Assembly: GCA_052031065.1 (NCBI GenBank)
Contig: JBPEXY010000213.1
Coordinates: 1-51,357 of the forward strand
Direction: 5' to 3'
Source of the DNA: JBPEXY01 sp052031065
Lineage (GTDB): Bacteria; Pseudomonadota; Gammaproteobacteria; Immundisolibacterales; Immundisolibacteraceae
Length of the DNA: 51,357 nt
Positions 35,143 to 42,568 of this stretch are shown here, in pieces. The position numbers were made by a program, and so were the translations under genes. The notes under the pieces are model-generated. The model made no database searches, had not been told where the DNA came from, and saw only the letters and a list, made by a program, of their open reading frames with translations. Numbering within the stretch: the first letter of the stretch is position 1; the number at the start of each line of letters is the position of its first letter.

Positions 35143-35397
35143 TCAGGCAAACAGACTCACTGTTGAACCGACTGTCTGGGTGAGTCCGCGCCCCATACTG
35201 TCGATGACCGCATAGGCCGCCACCTGTTGCCTCTGGGTCATGGCATAGCCTAACAACTTACCGGCAGGTGGCGGGCCCCCAGTCATGTTAGGGGCGGAGT
35301 GCCCAGCCGTCAGCAATCTGGCACGAGACGCTAGCGTTCGCTGTGAGGGCGCTTCGGCCAGCGGTTGCAACGAGTGGGAGTTGGCGCTGATTTTCAC
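35143..35397 (-). CDS. small hypothetical protein (doubtful)
   Basis: An 84-codon frame starting with GTG, encoding a polar, Ala/Ser/Thr/Gln-rich N-terminal half and ending AVIDSMGRGLTQTVGSTVSLFA. No signal peptide, membrane segment or known motif is seen. It points the same way as the genes below it and fills an otherwise empty stretch, which is the main support. It may be spurious. Confidence 0.35.
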   Translation of the reverse strand: MKISANSHSLQPLAEAPSQRTLASRARLLTAGHSAPNMTGGPPPAGKLLGYAMTQRQQVAAYAVIDSMGRGLTQTVGSTVSLFA

Positions 35398-35655
35398 TAG
35401 GGGTAACGGCGTAGTTGTGTGGATAAAAAAAGCTGGTCTCTATTTTGCGGTGTTATGGAGGTGCCGTCCAAAACTATTTGAACAGTGGCGGTTTCTGCTG
35501 ATATGGTAAACGTTACTTAAGAAACAGATTGTTACGCTTTGTTTCGAATAAATTGTGTGAGCTTCTGGACCCAGTTTTTCTATCCTGATACTGTGCTCCC
35601 GCACGGAAACACAACCCAATCCCTTTCACCCTTAGTCAAATATCCATGATCACCC

Positions 35656-36291
35656 ATGAACAGGTCACTACCAATTAGCCTGGCTTTGGTGGCTCTCATC
35701 AGTGGACCTGCAGTTCAAGCAGAGATTTATGCCTACCTGGATGGCAAGGGGCGCCGCTACTACACAGACAAGCCCCTGGAACAGGCTTTTTACCGACCGG
35801 TCAACAGTGCCGCCAGGAAAGCACGGTTGGAACAGCGAGACTCCAGGCGCCGTAACGTTTCCAGACCGTCTGCTGGCCGACAGCGCGCGCAGATCAATCA
35901 GCTGATTGATAAATGGGCCGGCCACTACACCCTCGACCCGGAGCTTGTGAAAGCGGTTGTGCAGGTGGAATCAGATTATCGGCCAGACGCTCGCTCATCT
36001 GCTAATGCGCAGGGCTTAATGCAGTTGATGCCTGCCACGGCATCTCGATTCGGTGTTACTGACCCCTGGGACCCGGAACAGAATCTGCGCGGCGGCATGG
36101 CTTATCTGCAGTGGCTCCTCAGCCAGTTTAAAGGTGACCTGCGGCTAGTGCTGGCGGCGTACAATGCGGGTGAGAACAATGTGGTTAAACACAAGGGGGT
36201 TCCGCCGTTTCGGGAAACCCAACGCTATCTACAGAAGATCACCCGCCTCTACGATAAACGCTGGCACGCCTACAGCCGCCGCGACCTCTAG
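35656..36291 (+). CDS. lytic transglycosylase with N-terminal DUF4124 segment
   Basis: Periplasmic peptidoglycan lytic transglycosylase (SLT/GH23 fold), 211 residues. A signal peptide (residues 1-~22) is followed by a short DUF4124-like stretch (AEIYAYLDGKGRRYYTDKP), a basic linker, and the SLT domain from ~80. The catalytic Glu105 is in VQVESDYRPDARSSANAQGL, followed by MQLMPATA, GGMAYLQWLL and VLAAYNAGENNV. Known relatives cleave the MurNAc-GlcNAc bond to give anhydro products. It is divergent from the accessory secretion genes and convergent with the GST-like gene. Confidence 0.93.
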   Translation: MNRSLPISLALVALISGPAVQAEIYAYLDGKGRRYYTDKPLEQAFYRPVNSAARKARLEQRDSRRRNVSRPSAGRQRAQINQLIDKWAGHYTLDPELVKAVVQVESDYRPDARSSANAQGLMQLMPATASRFGVTDPWDPEQNLRGGMAYLQWLLSQFKGDLRLVLAAYNAGENNVVKHKGVPPFRETQRYLQKITRLYDKRWHAYSRRDL

Positions 36292-36302
36292 ACATTTAAC
36301 GG

Positions 36303-36327
36303 GAACGGCAAACAGAGTCGGCCGTTC
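36303..36327. terminator. hairpin between convergent transglycosylase and GST genes
   Basis: GAACGGC (36303-36309) pairs perfectly with GCCGTTC (36321-36327) across an 11-base loop, just after the plus-strand stop and overlapping the last two bases of the GST stop codon. Placement between convergent stops suggests a shared terminator, although no T-tract follows. Confidence 0.45.
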
Positions 36328-36982
36328 AGTCGCCGAGCCTTATCAAAAAGCTGCCGTCATTCTGCAACCGTTGAATATAAAGATCGTCGTAATCCGCGAC
36401 CACGGAGTTTCTGACTGAATCCCGCGCCATTATCGCCGCTCGATAGCCATTTACACGTGGTGTCTGTGCAAAAAGGTCATCGCCGAGATAAGCGTCGATA
36501 ACCCGTTGGCGAGTAAAAAACGGCGCAAAAGCAGCATCTATCACTGCAAAGTCTGGCCCGTTGAAAAAGGGCTCCGCAACAAGCTGTGATTCTAGGTCCA
36601 TCAAAAGGCTGCGAACCGTATCAACCTGGTCGACCAGTTCCTGTTTCAGCTTTGCCATCGCCATCCGGAACTGCGCGGCCGATAGCTGGTTGGCAATCTC
36701 AATCCATGCCCTGTTTTGTGCCCTTATCAGCGGATCAGCCGGGTGCAGCGGGGGTGCATAGGTTTCTTCCAGGAACTCATTAATTGCCCAGGACTCGAAC
36801 AGCACGGTCTCCTTAACCAGGAGTACCGGTACCTTACCTGTCGGGGATAATTTTAAAAACCACTCGGGTTTGTTGCGAAGGTCGATATATTCAATATTGA
36901 AATCGACCTGTTTTTCGAGCAATACGATTAGTGAACGCTGTACAAAGGGACACAGTTTGAAACTGATCAGTTTGAGCGGCAT
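36326..36982 (-). CDS. glutathione S-transferase family protein
   Basis: Soluble GST-fold protein of 218 residues. The N-terminal thioredoxin-like domain has LISFKLCPFVQRSLIVLLEK with a cysteine at the active-site position, the cis-proline region SPTGKVPVLL and the glutathione-binding ESWAINEFLEE. The all-helical C-terminal domain includes FFNGPDFAVIDAAFAPFF. This cysteine-type pattern (CPF) resembles Omega/stringent-starvation-like GSTs and may favour thiol-transfer over conjugation. Substrate unknown; the gene stands alone. Confidence 0.88.
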   Translation of the reverse strand: MPLKLISFKLCPFVQRSLIVLLEKQVDFNIEYIDLRNKPEWFLKLSPTGKVPVLLVKETVLFESWAINEFLEETYAPPLHPADPLIRAQNRAWIEIANQLSAAQFRMAMAKLKQELVDQVDTVRSLLMDLESQLVAEPFFNGPDFAVIDAAFAPFFTRQRVIDAYLGDDLFAQTPRVNGYRAAIMARDSVRNSVVADYDDLYIQRLQNDGSFLIRLGD

Positions 36983-37157
36983 GGTTAAACCCTATCACTG
37001 AGCGACCCACTAGCTTATCAGGATTCTCAAAAATTGCGTCCGATAACAGAGTGCTGGAGGAGTACCAGAAGTGGCTGCGGGAGGAGGTGCTGAAATTTGC
37101 CTGCGGCGCCTCAGTCTTAGCGATAAAGTTACAGTCAGCAAGAGGTTGGCTGGAACT

Positions 37158-37838
37158 TCAGGCCGCTTCGCCCATTCCTGAGCTATCTTGTTTCTCCGCG
37201 GCGATCTGCTCCAACTCGAAACAGCTCTGTTCCAGCAGGTTGAGTAATTTGTTTTTGCTCTGCTGCAGCGCTTCGAGATCCTCTTTCTGGCCGAACATCA
37301 TGGAATATTCATCGATCACCGAATTCAATGTGTCGTTGGTGGTCTGTAGCTCTTTTCCGAGAACACTTTTTTCTTCCTCAGCGACCCTAAGCTGTTGTTT
37401 TAAAGCGGCTAGCTCCTGTTCAAACTCCTCCACCAGCGCAGGGTCCAGACCAGCGTTTTCATCCAGGGCCGGGGTAATTTCGCGAAAAATGTCCTTCAGC
37501 TTGGTGTAGTGGTGATTAACCTTTTGGAACGACGCGGAATCCTGTTTGATCACGCTGGTTCGCATCGCTTTAAACATCATTTTTTCCTCTCCCGACAGCT
37601 TTTGAATCAGTTCATCGCTCGCTGCATCATCATAACCGTAACAGTCGCGCAGCCATTCGGCCATTTGCAGCGCCTGCGATTCGCTTTTTTTCCCCATTTG
37701 CTCCACCAGCATTCTGCCGATGGTATTGACCTGATTGCGCTTTAGTCCCCAGACGATGCCAAGAAGACAAAAAACAATCAGGGCGCTGACCAGAAGCCCC
37801 AGTGTGATCACTGCAGTCACTGCTTCGATCTGAACCAT
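37158..37838 (-). CDS. membrane-anchored coiled-coil protein, unknown function
   Basis: I do not recognise this 226-residue protein. One transmembrane segment lies at residues ~8-31 (AVITLGLLVSALIVFCLLGI), then a helical cytoplasmic region. Residues ~130-210 look like a long coiled coil (LVEEFEQELAALKQQLRVAE and LEALQQSKNKLLNLLEQSCF). A cysteine and an acidic cluster occur near 66-75 (LRDCYGYDDAASDELIQ). It is monocistronic with ~175 bases after it and ~295 before it. A structural or scaffold role at the inner membrane is a guess only. Confidence 0.75.
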   Translation of the reverse strand: MVQIEAVTAVITLGLLVSALIVFCLLGIVWGLKRNQVNTIGRMLVEQMGKKSESQALQMAEWLRDCYGYDDAASDELIQKLSGEEKMMFKAMRTSVIKQDSASFQKVNHHYTKLKDIFREITPALDENAGLDPALVEEFEQELAALKQQLRVAEEEKSVLGKELQTTNDTLNSVIDEYSMMFGQKEDLEALQQSKNKLLNLLEQSCFELEQIAAEKQDSSGMGEAA

Positions 37839-38034
37839 ATCGCCACCTCAATACAACAAAAACTTCTTTCCTGACCATGAGTTAGCGGTCTGGCAAGCGC
37901 AATCTTTAACCACTGGCCTGAACCGGGTTGACAGGCCTGCTTGGCAAACCTCTAACATGAATGTTTACCGGCCCCTTGACTTGCTGATCTATCATTCGCT
38001 CCGGGCAGTCGCTCCGCACGCTCGCCTGAGCAGA

Positions 38035-38063
38035 TTTATTTGCGCTGCTGTAGCGGTTAGAAT
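38035..38063 (+). promoter_or_regulatory. candidate sigma-70 promoter for the PP-loop gene
   Basis: A TAGAAT -10 hexamer (38058-38063), 71 bases before the TTG start, has a TTTATT hexamer 17 bases upstream. The -10 is one mismatch from consensus, the -35 is poor. A better -35 (TTGACA at 37929) has only a weak TAACAT at an over-long 19-base spacing. Either could serve. Confidence 0.25.
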
Positions 38064-38133
38064 GCACGCCCCAGGCGCCTGCTAGCGTTGATCTTTTTAC
38101 CCATCAGGCCACTATCGCCCTTCACAAAAATCA

Positions 38134-39180
38134 TTGACTTCTACTCCACGTAAAGCCGTCGCCCTTATCTCCGGCGGCCTCGATTCCATGCTTGCCGCCA
38201 GGGTTGTTCTTGACCAGGGCGTCGAGGTACATGGCCTCAATTTTTTTACTGGCTTCTGCGTTGAAGGCCATACCCATGCCATTCGCAGCCAGCACAGGGA
38301 AAGGCCAAAACGTAACAACGCGCTCTGGAGTGCCGAACAGCTCGGTATCAAACTCCACATTGAGGATGTCTCGGAGCCCTACAAGGATGTGGTCATTAAT
38401 CCTAAATATGGTTACGGAGCGAACCTCAACCCCTGCCTGGATTGCAAGGGATTTATGGTTAACAGAGCGCGTCTTTGGATGGAGGAGCACGACTTCGATT
38501 TCATGATTACCGGGGAAGTCATCGGTCAACGGCCCATGTCGCAACGCCGCGACACCATGCCGGTAATTCAGCGCGATGGGGGGATCGGTGATCGCCTGGT
38601 GAGGCCGTTAAGTGCCCGACTGTTGCCGGAAACACTACCGGAACGCGAAGGCTGGATACAGCGGGACCAACTTTACGATTTTTCCGGCCGCAGTCGCAAA
38701 CCACAAATAGCCCTGGCCCAGCAGCTGGGATTCAGCGACTGGGCACAACCGGCAGGGGGCTGCTGTTTTCTTACCGACAGGAGTTATTCGTCTAAATTGC
38801 AGGATTTATGGGATGCGCGGGGTTCCAAAACCTACGAAATAGATGATGTGGTCCTGCTCAAAATAGGCCGTCATCTACGCCCCAGGCCCCACTTTAAACT
38901 GATCGTCTCCAGAGAAGAGGGTGAGAACAACTTTCTGCGCGGCTATCGGCGCAATTTTGCCTATTTTGAGGTCACCAGCCACCCAGGCCCGTTAACCCTT
39001 GTTGATGGCAACCTGGACCAGCAGGACCTGGAGTTGGCAGCGCGAATTGTCGCCCGGTTCAGTCAGGGACGCGATGCTGACGAGGTTTCACTGCAGTTCA
39101 CACCATTAACTGGAGAACCGATAGCGCTATCGGTGACGCCATTTGCCAGCACCGAAATACCCCAGGAGTGGTATCTCTGA
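38134..39180 (+). CDS. PP-loop ATPase, MnmA/ThiI-like tRNA thiolation family protein
   Basis: A 348-residue protein with the PP-loop SGGLDS (13-18) typical of ATP-dependent sulfur-insertion enzymes. It has paired cysteine motifs NPCLDCKGFM and PAGGCCFLTD, positioned as in tRNA 2-thiouridylase relatives. The C-terminal third (from about DDVVLLKIGRHLRPRPHFKL) resembles an NFACT-R-like RNA-binding domain seen in MnmA-like proteins. Inference: adenylates and thiolates an RNA or another substrate. It lacks the usual MnmA C-terminal barrel, so it is probably not the standard mnmA. The start is TTG; family similarity begins at KAVALISGG. Confidence 0.78.
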   Translation: MTSTPRKAVALISGGLDSMLAARVVLDQGVEVHGLNFFTGFCVEGHTHAIRSQHRERPKRNNALWSAEQLGIKLHIEDVSEPYKDVVINPKYGYGANLNPCLDCKGFMVNRARLWMEEHDFDFMITGEVIGQRPMSQRRDTMPVIQRDGGIGDRLVRPLSARLLPETLPEREGWIQRDQLYDFSGRSRKPQIALAQQLGFSDWAQPAGGCCFLTDRSYSSKLQDLWDARGSKTYEIDDVVLLKIGRHLRPRPHFKLIVSREEGENNFLRGYRRNFAYFEVTSHPGPLTLVDGNLDQQDLELAARIVARFSQGRDADEVSLQFTPLTGEPIALSVTPFASTEIPQEWYL

Positions 39181-39189
39181 TTCTCTTAA

Positions 39190-39209
39190 CCGCTGATGGT
39201 AACCAGCGG
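39190..39209. terminator. hairpin between convergent PP-loop and orphan genes
   Basis: CCGCTG-ATGGTAAC-CAGCGG, a perfect 6-bp stem 10 bases after the plus-strand stop and 13 bases before the end of the convergent gene. Probably a shared terminator; no T-tract follows on either side. Confidence 0.45.
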
Positions 39210-39222
39210 CAGTGAGCTGTCA

Positions 39223-39948
39223 TTAGTCACAGCTGGCCTGTCTGCCATGCAGTTTGTTAAAACGCTCGCAGCTTGCAGATCTGGCTGCCAGTTGATGGTA
39301 CCAGTCTATATTGATAGCCCAGATTCTGCGTGGATTGGGTGAAATTACCAGCTCTCCGGCAAAACTGGTCTGGCCGGCGGTTACCTCAACAATCGGACTT
39401 AGCTCATGAGGCACAGACACACGATAGAGTGCCGTCTGCCCGCCGGTAAAAATGATGCGGTAACCATCTCCCGGTAACGGGTAAAGGAACCGGTTGGGAG
39501 CAGTGAGGATATTCAGGCTACCTTCAATGGATGCAATCCTGTACTGCCCCGGCGGCAGCTGATCAAAAACAACCGCAGCCGAACATTGCGGGGAACTGGT
39601 GACCACCGGCATATCCTTCCCAACGCCAGTCAGCGTGATACTAACGGGGTTGACCGGCACACCAATTCGCATGTGAGCCACAAGCTGACTGGAGATCACC
39701 AGGCGGCCAAGCTCTGAATGCTGTTCGAGTTGCGGAAGGAGTTGGTGACACCACTCTGGTGGTTCATCGCCAGCGATGGATTGACTGCTGAACATGCAGA
39801 GCAAGAGTAGGCAGACCGTTCGGCAATTATCGAAAACCCGATTCGCACCAGGGCCACGGCCCGGCCGATCACTTTTCGCAGGGAGCGTAAAAGCCGCTAT
39901 GGCCTTTACATCGCCGCTGTCAATTCTCTTACTGTACTTTCTGACCAT
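39223..39948 (-). CDS. orphan exported protein
   Basis: Unrecognised 241-residue protein. A hydrophobic stretch RTVCLLLLCMFSSQSIAG at ~43-60 looks like a signal peptide with an unusually long basic leader, so the true start may lie further in; no better start codon with a ribosome site was found. The mature part is beta-rich (LVISSQLVAHMRIGVPVNPV, then FDQLPPGQYRIASIEGSLN), reminiscent of a small carboxypeptidase-regulatory or prealbumin-like beta-sandwich, and contains four cysteines that could pair. It is convergent with the PP-loop gene. Function unknown. Confidence 0.6.
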   Translation of the reverse strand: MVRKYSKRIDSGDVKAIAAFTLPAKSDRPGRGPGANRVFDNCRTVCLLLLCMFSSQSIAGDEPPEWCHQLLPQLEQHSELGRLVISSQLVAHMRIGVPVNPVSITLTGVGKDMPVVTSSPQCSAAVVFDQLPPGQYRIASIEGSLNILTAPNRFLYPLPGDGYRIIFTGGQTALYRVSVPHELSPIVEVTAGQTSFAGELVISPNPRRIWAINIDWYHQLAARSASCERFNKLHGRQASCD

Positions 39949-40358
39949 CGCTGATTATCCTTCTCCTGTTGCAGATCAGCTGTTTGAAACCAGCGGATGA
40001 CAATAATAGTTCCGTTGATTTTGGCAATTACCTTGAGAGGTTGAGAGTCTCCCGCCGTAAGTCAGGATGCTTTCCAGCCATTTCAGAGTAACGCCGGTGC
40101 CTGGGTGTTAGTTAGTGCTCTTGTAACCCGGTAACCTGTGCCGTCGTCACAGTGCATATCTGGATTATCCAAAGCAACCGAGATTGCTGTAATCCATAAC
40201 CATGAAAGACTCTGTCAGCAGAGTAGAGGGTGGTTGAGAAATCTGCAAGCGGGCCACACTACAACTAAATTTTTAAGCGCCCGGCTGTGAGTAGCAACGC
40301 CAGCAGCGTTGATGATGCAGCCGCATGAAATTTAAGAATGTTAAAGAGGAGTATGCCA
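39949..40358. promoter_or_regulatory. structured noncoding leader of the oxygenase operon
   Basis: 410 bases without a gene. It contains several good inverted repeats: GGATTA/TAATCC (40162-40167 / 40190-40195) enclosing AGCAA/TTGCT; ACTCTG-TCAG-CAGAGT (40209-40224); and CAACGC-CAGCA-GCGTTG (40295-40311). No consensus promoter stands out. A sequence at 40022-40036 resembles a sigma-54 site but lacks the -12 GC. Function is inferred from position only. Confidence 0.5.
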
Positions 40359-41633
40359 ATGAATATGCCAGACCAGGGACTAAAGCCAGACTATAGCCAT
40401 CTGATTCAGGACGACAAAGTCCATAGCTCAATGTACACCAGCCAACAGATCTTTGATGATGAAATGGAAGCCATTTTTCATCATGGTTGGGTGTTTGTCG
40501 GACATGATAGCGAAATCCCCAATGCTGGCGATTACGTGCTACGTCAGCTTGGTCGTCAGCCGGTGATCATGATTCGCGACAAGCGGGGCAACGTCAATGT
40601 TCTGCGCAATCGCTGTGCCCATCGAGCCAACATGGTTTGTGGGTATGAGGGACCGAATAAAAAAGTATTGGCCTGTCCCTATCATGGATGGGTGTTTGAT
40701 CTCAATGGCGATCTGATCGAAGTTCCACATGCCGATGGATACCCAGACGACTTCGACAAATCAGAATATGGCATGGCAGCGGCTGCGCAGGTGGACAGCT
40801 ACCGTGGCTTCGTCTTTGCCTGTCTGGATGGGTGTGATTTTACCCTTGCGGAGCACCTCGGCTCGGCTACAGCACTGATTGATCGTGCTTGTGACCTCTC
40901 ACCATCAGGTGAGCTGGATTTGCAGGCGGGCTGGCTGAAGCACAGGTTCAAAGCCAACTGGAAGATGCTGCCGGAAAACGACTGCGATGGCTATCATGTC
41001 GAAACCACCCACTCTTCTTTTATGGCCGCCACTGATTCGCAGGCGGTCGATCTGATTACAGAGTCTGCAGTCGAACCAGTAGTACGCGACTGGGGTAATG
41101 GCCACATGGAGATCGACTTCAATGTGGCATACCGTGCCCGCAACAAACCCTTTGAGTGGTTTGGTCGCATGCCCGCCTCCAAGTTACAGAATTATTCCGC
41201 TGCGATGATAGAAGCGTATGGTGAGGAGCGAGCTCACGAAATCACCGTCACCGGACCACCCCATGCAATTATTTTCCCTAACCTGTTTCTAGGTGAACTC
41301 AACGTGGTCTTCTACTATCCGGTTAGTCCGGATGAGTGTGTACAGCTTTACACGCCGATGACCCTAAAAGGCGCGCCGGAAATCAACAAGCGCGCTGTGC
41401 ACCAAACCGAGGGTGCAGTGGGCCCCGCCTCTTTCCTGATCCCAGAAGATGTGGTGATTGCTGAACGTAACCAGGCCGGGCTATCAGCGGGAGGGCAGGA
41501 GTGGGTCGATTTGAGCCGCGGCAAACATCGTGAATATGAAGAAGACGGCAAGATCGTCTCGCACATGTCCGATGAAACAGTAAACCGCGGCTTCTGGCGG
41601 CGTCACCGTCAGGAGATGCTAAAAAATACTTAA
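40359..41633 (+). CDS. Rieske ring-hydroxylating oxygenase, alpha subunit
   Basis: Catalytic subunit of a non-haem iron aromatic/cyclic oxygenase, 424 residues. The Rieske [2Fe-2S] ligands are Cys86-His88 and Cys106-His109 (CAH ... CPYHGW). The mononuclear iron motif D-x2-H-x4-H is present as DGYHVETTH with Asp210, His213, His218. Family knowledge: such enzymes dihydroxylate or monohydroxylate ring substrates using electrons from a ferredoxin/reductase, none of which is encoded here. I use the third ATG (40359) because AGAGGAG sits seven bases before it; an in-frame ATG at 40338 lies upstream of that site. The beta subunit follows after a 108-base gap with an inverted repeat. Confidence 0.9.
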   Translation: MNMPDQGLKPDYSHLIQDDKVHSSMYTSQQIFDDEMEAIFHHGWVFVGHDSEIPNAGDYVLRQLGRQPVIMIRDKRGNVNVLRNRCAHRANMVCGYEGPNKKVLACPYHGWVFDLNGDLIEVPHADGYPDDFDKSEYGMAAAAQVDSYRGFVFACLDGCDFTLAEHLGSATALIDRACDLSPSGELDLQAGWLKHRFKANWKMLPENDCDGYHVETTHSSFMAATDSQAVDLITESAVEPVVRDWGNGHMEIDFNVAYRARNKPFEWFGRMPASKLQNYSAAMIEAYGEERAHEITVTGPPHAIIFPNLFLGELNVVFYYPVSPDECVQLYTPMTLKGAPEINKRAVHQTEGAVGPASFLIPEDVVIAERNQAGLSAGGQEWVDLSRGKHREYEEDGKIVSHMSDETVNRGFWRRHRQEMLKNT

Positions 41634-41687
41634 TTTAAACCAAGCGCGGAGTAATTCGCGTTTAATCAAAACATAACGAATCAGGAC

Positions 41688-41721
41688 TTGTGATGAGGCA
41701 CATCTGGATGTTGCATCACAA
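41688..41721. repeat. inverted repeat between oxygenase alpha and beta genes
   Basis: TTGTGATG (41688-41695) and CATCACAA (41714-41721), a perfect 8-bp pair across 18 bases, 20 bases before the beta-subunit ATG, which has its own AAGGAGG site. It resembles a CRP-family half-site dyad (TGTGA...TCACA), but the spacing between arms is far too long for CRP. A message-stabilising hairpin is equally possible. Confidence 0.6.
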
Positions 41722-41741
41722 ACCGCTACAAGGAGGATGGC

Positions 41742-42227
41742 ATGGCAAGTTATGAACTGATCAGCGAGTTAACACAGTTCATACTCAAGGAGTCGCGCTA
41801 CTGCGACGAATCGCGCTATAGCGATTGGGAGAGTCTGTGGACCGATGATGGTCATTACTGGGTGCCCCGTGGTCCGGATATGGACCCGGAAAAACATGTT
41901 TCCCACCTCAACGATAATCGCGCGCGTATCCACACCCGCATCAAGTCACTGAACAGTGGTACCCGTCATAGTCAGGTGCCACCGTCGCCGATGAACAGGG
42001 TGATTTCTCCGATTGAGCTCGAAGCCGAAGAAGGCGATGAATACACCGTCGGTGTCAATTTCATCCTCGTAGAGATGGCAATACAGTCAACCCACGACAT
42101 GCACATCTGGGCCGGCCGTATCACCTACCAGTTGCGCCGTGAGGGCGGTGAGTTGAAGATGGCACGTAAAAAGGTAGTCCTGGTGAATGGTGACGAACCG
42201 GTACCCAATATCAGCTTTCTGATCTGA
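41742..42227 (+). CDS. Rieske ring-hydroxylating oxygenase, beta subunit
   Basis: Small structural subunit with the cystatin/NTF2-like fold of BenB/XylY-type proteins, 161 residues. Typical segments are LTQFILKESRYCDESRYSDW, LWTDDGHYWVPRG, and YQLRREGGELKMARKKVVLV at the C-terminus. It pairs with the alpha subunit upstream to give an alpha3beta3-type hydroxylase. The ATG has a strong AAGGAGG six bases upstream. The stop codon lies inside a (GATCT)3 repeat, followed by hairpins and a terminator. Confidence 0.88.
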   Translation: MASYELISELTQFILKESRYCDESRYSDWESLWTDDGHYWVPRGPDMDPEKHVSHLNDNRARIHTRIKSLNSGTRHSQVPPSPMNRVISPIELEAEEGDEYTVGVNFILVEMAIQSTHDMHIWAGRITYQLRREGGELKMARKKVVLVNGDEPVPNISFLI

Positions 42228-42236
42228 TCTGATCTG

Positions 42237-42321
42237 GCCTGGTCTGACCAGGCTGGTTTAGCCATGGGACCTGGTTGCCGACAGGTCATTGTTGAGACAG
42301 GAAGTGCCCAGGTCTCAACAA
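42237..42321. repeat. cluster of three inverted repeats after the beta subunit
   Basis: Three consecutive dyads: GCCTGGTC-T-GACCAGGC (42237-42253); GACCTG / CAGGTC (42268-42273 / 42282-42287); and TTGTTGAGAC / GTCTCAACAA (42289-42298 / 42312-42321), the last a perfect 10-bp pair over 13 bases. None is followed by a T-tract. They could be message-protecting hairpins or protein operators. Confidence 0.65.
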
Positions 42322-42359
42322 CAGCGTGAAACAGGCAGGGGCTTTTCATAAAAACCATT

Positions 42360-42387
42360 CCGGGCAGTGATGCTGTCCAGGTTTTTT
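42360..42387 (+). terminator. intrinsic terminator after the oxygenase genes
   Basis: Hairpin GGGCAG-TGATG-CTGTCC (one G-U pair), extendable by CC/GG across a bulged A, then AGG and six Ts (42382-42387). It lies about 130 bases after the beta-subunit stop and would separate the oxygenase transcript from the ligase genes, implying a promoter for the ligases at about 42390-42500. Confidence 0.65.
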
Positions 42388-42428
42388 GAGCTTTGGCTTT
42401 GGTCTGATTCCAGCCGACGTGGCATCGT

Positions 42429-42545
42429 CCCCGGCTCTCATTTAGAATTTCCTGCTGAGAGCGGGGCAATTCCATATCCGATCCATATCCGAAAATTAGT
42501 TACCCTGCTGGGTAGCACAGGTTTACTGTGCGCTCTGCAGGGTAA
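42429..42545 (+). promoter_or_regulatory. hairpin-rich leader in front of the first ligase gene
   Basis: Two strong structures precede the ligase ATG at 42569. First, CCCC(G)GCTCTCA (42429-42440) pairs with TGAGAGCGGGG (42456-42466), 11 bp with one bulge. Second, TTACCCTGC (42500-42508) pairs with GCAGGGTAA (42537-42545) and encloses GCACAG-GTTTA-CTGTGC (42515-42531). An alternative TACCC-TGCT-GGGTA (42501-42514) competes with the outer stem. The AGGGGG ribosome site follows at 42559-42564. The arrangement resembles an attenuator or riboregulator, but matches no class I know. Confidence 0.55.
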
Positions 42546-42568
42546 TAGAGATTACGCCAGGGGGAAAA

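Noticed and set aside
40022..40036. Possible sigma-54 promoter TGGCAATTACCTTGA upstream of the oxygenase operon
   Set aside because: The -24 GG is present but the essential -12 GC reads GA, and it lies over 300 bases from the gene.
40055..40081. Segment resembling the 3' part of a cobalamin riboswitch (AAGTCAGGATGCTTTCCAGCC)
   Set aside because: The conserved B12-box core (such as GCAACTG and the preceding GGGAA-type stems) is missing upstream, and the gene downstream is not B12-related.
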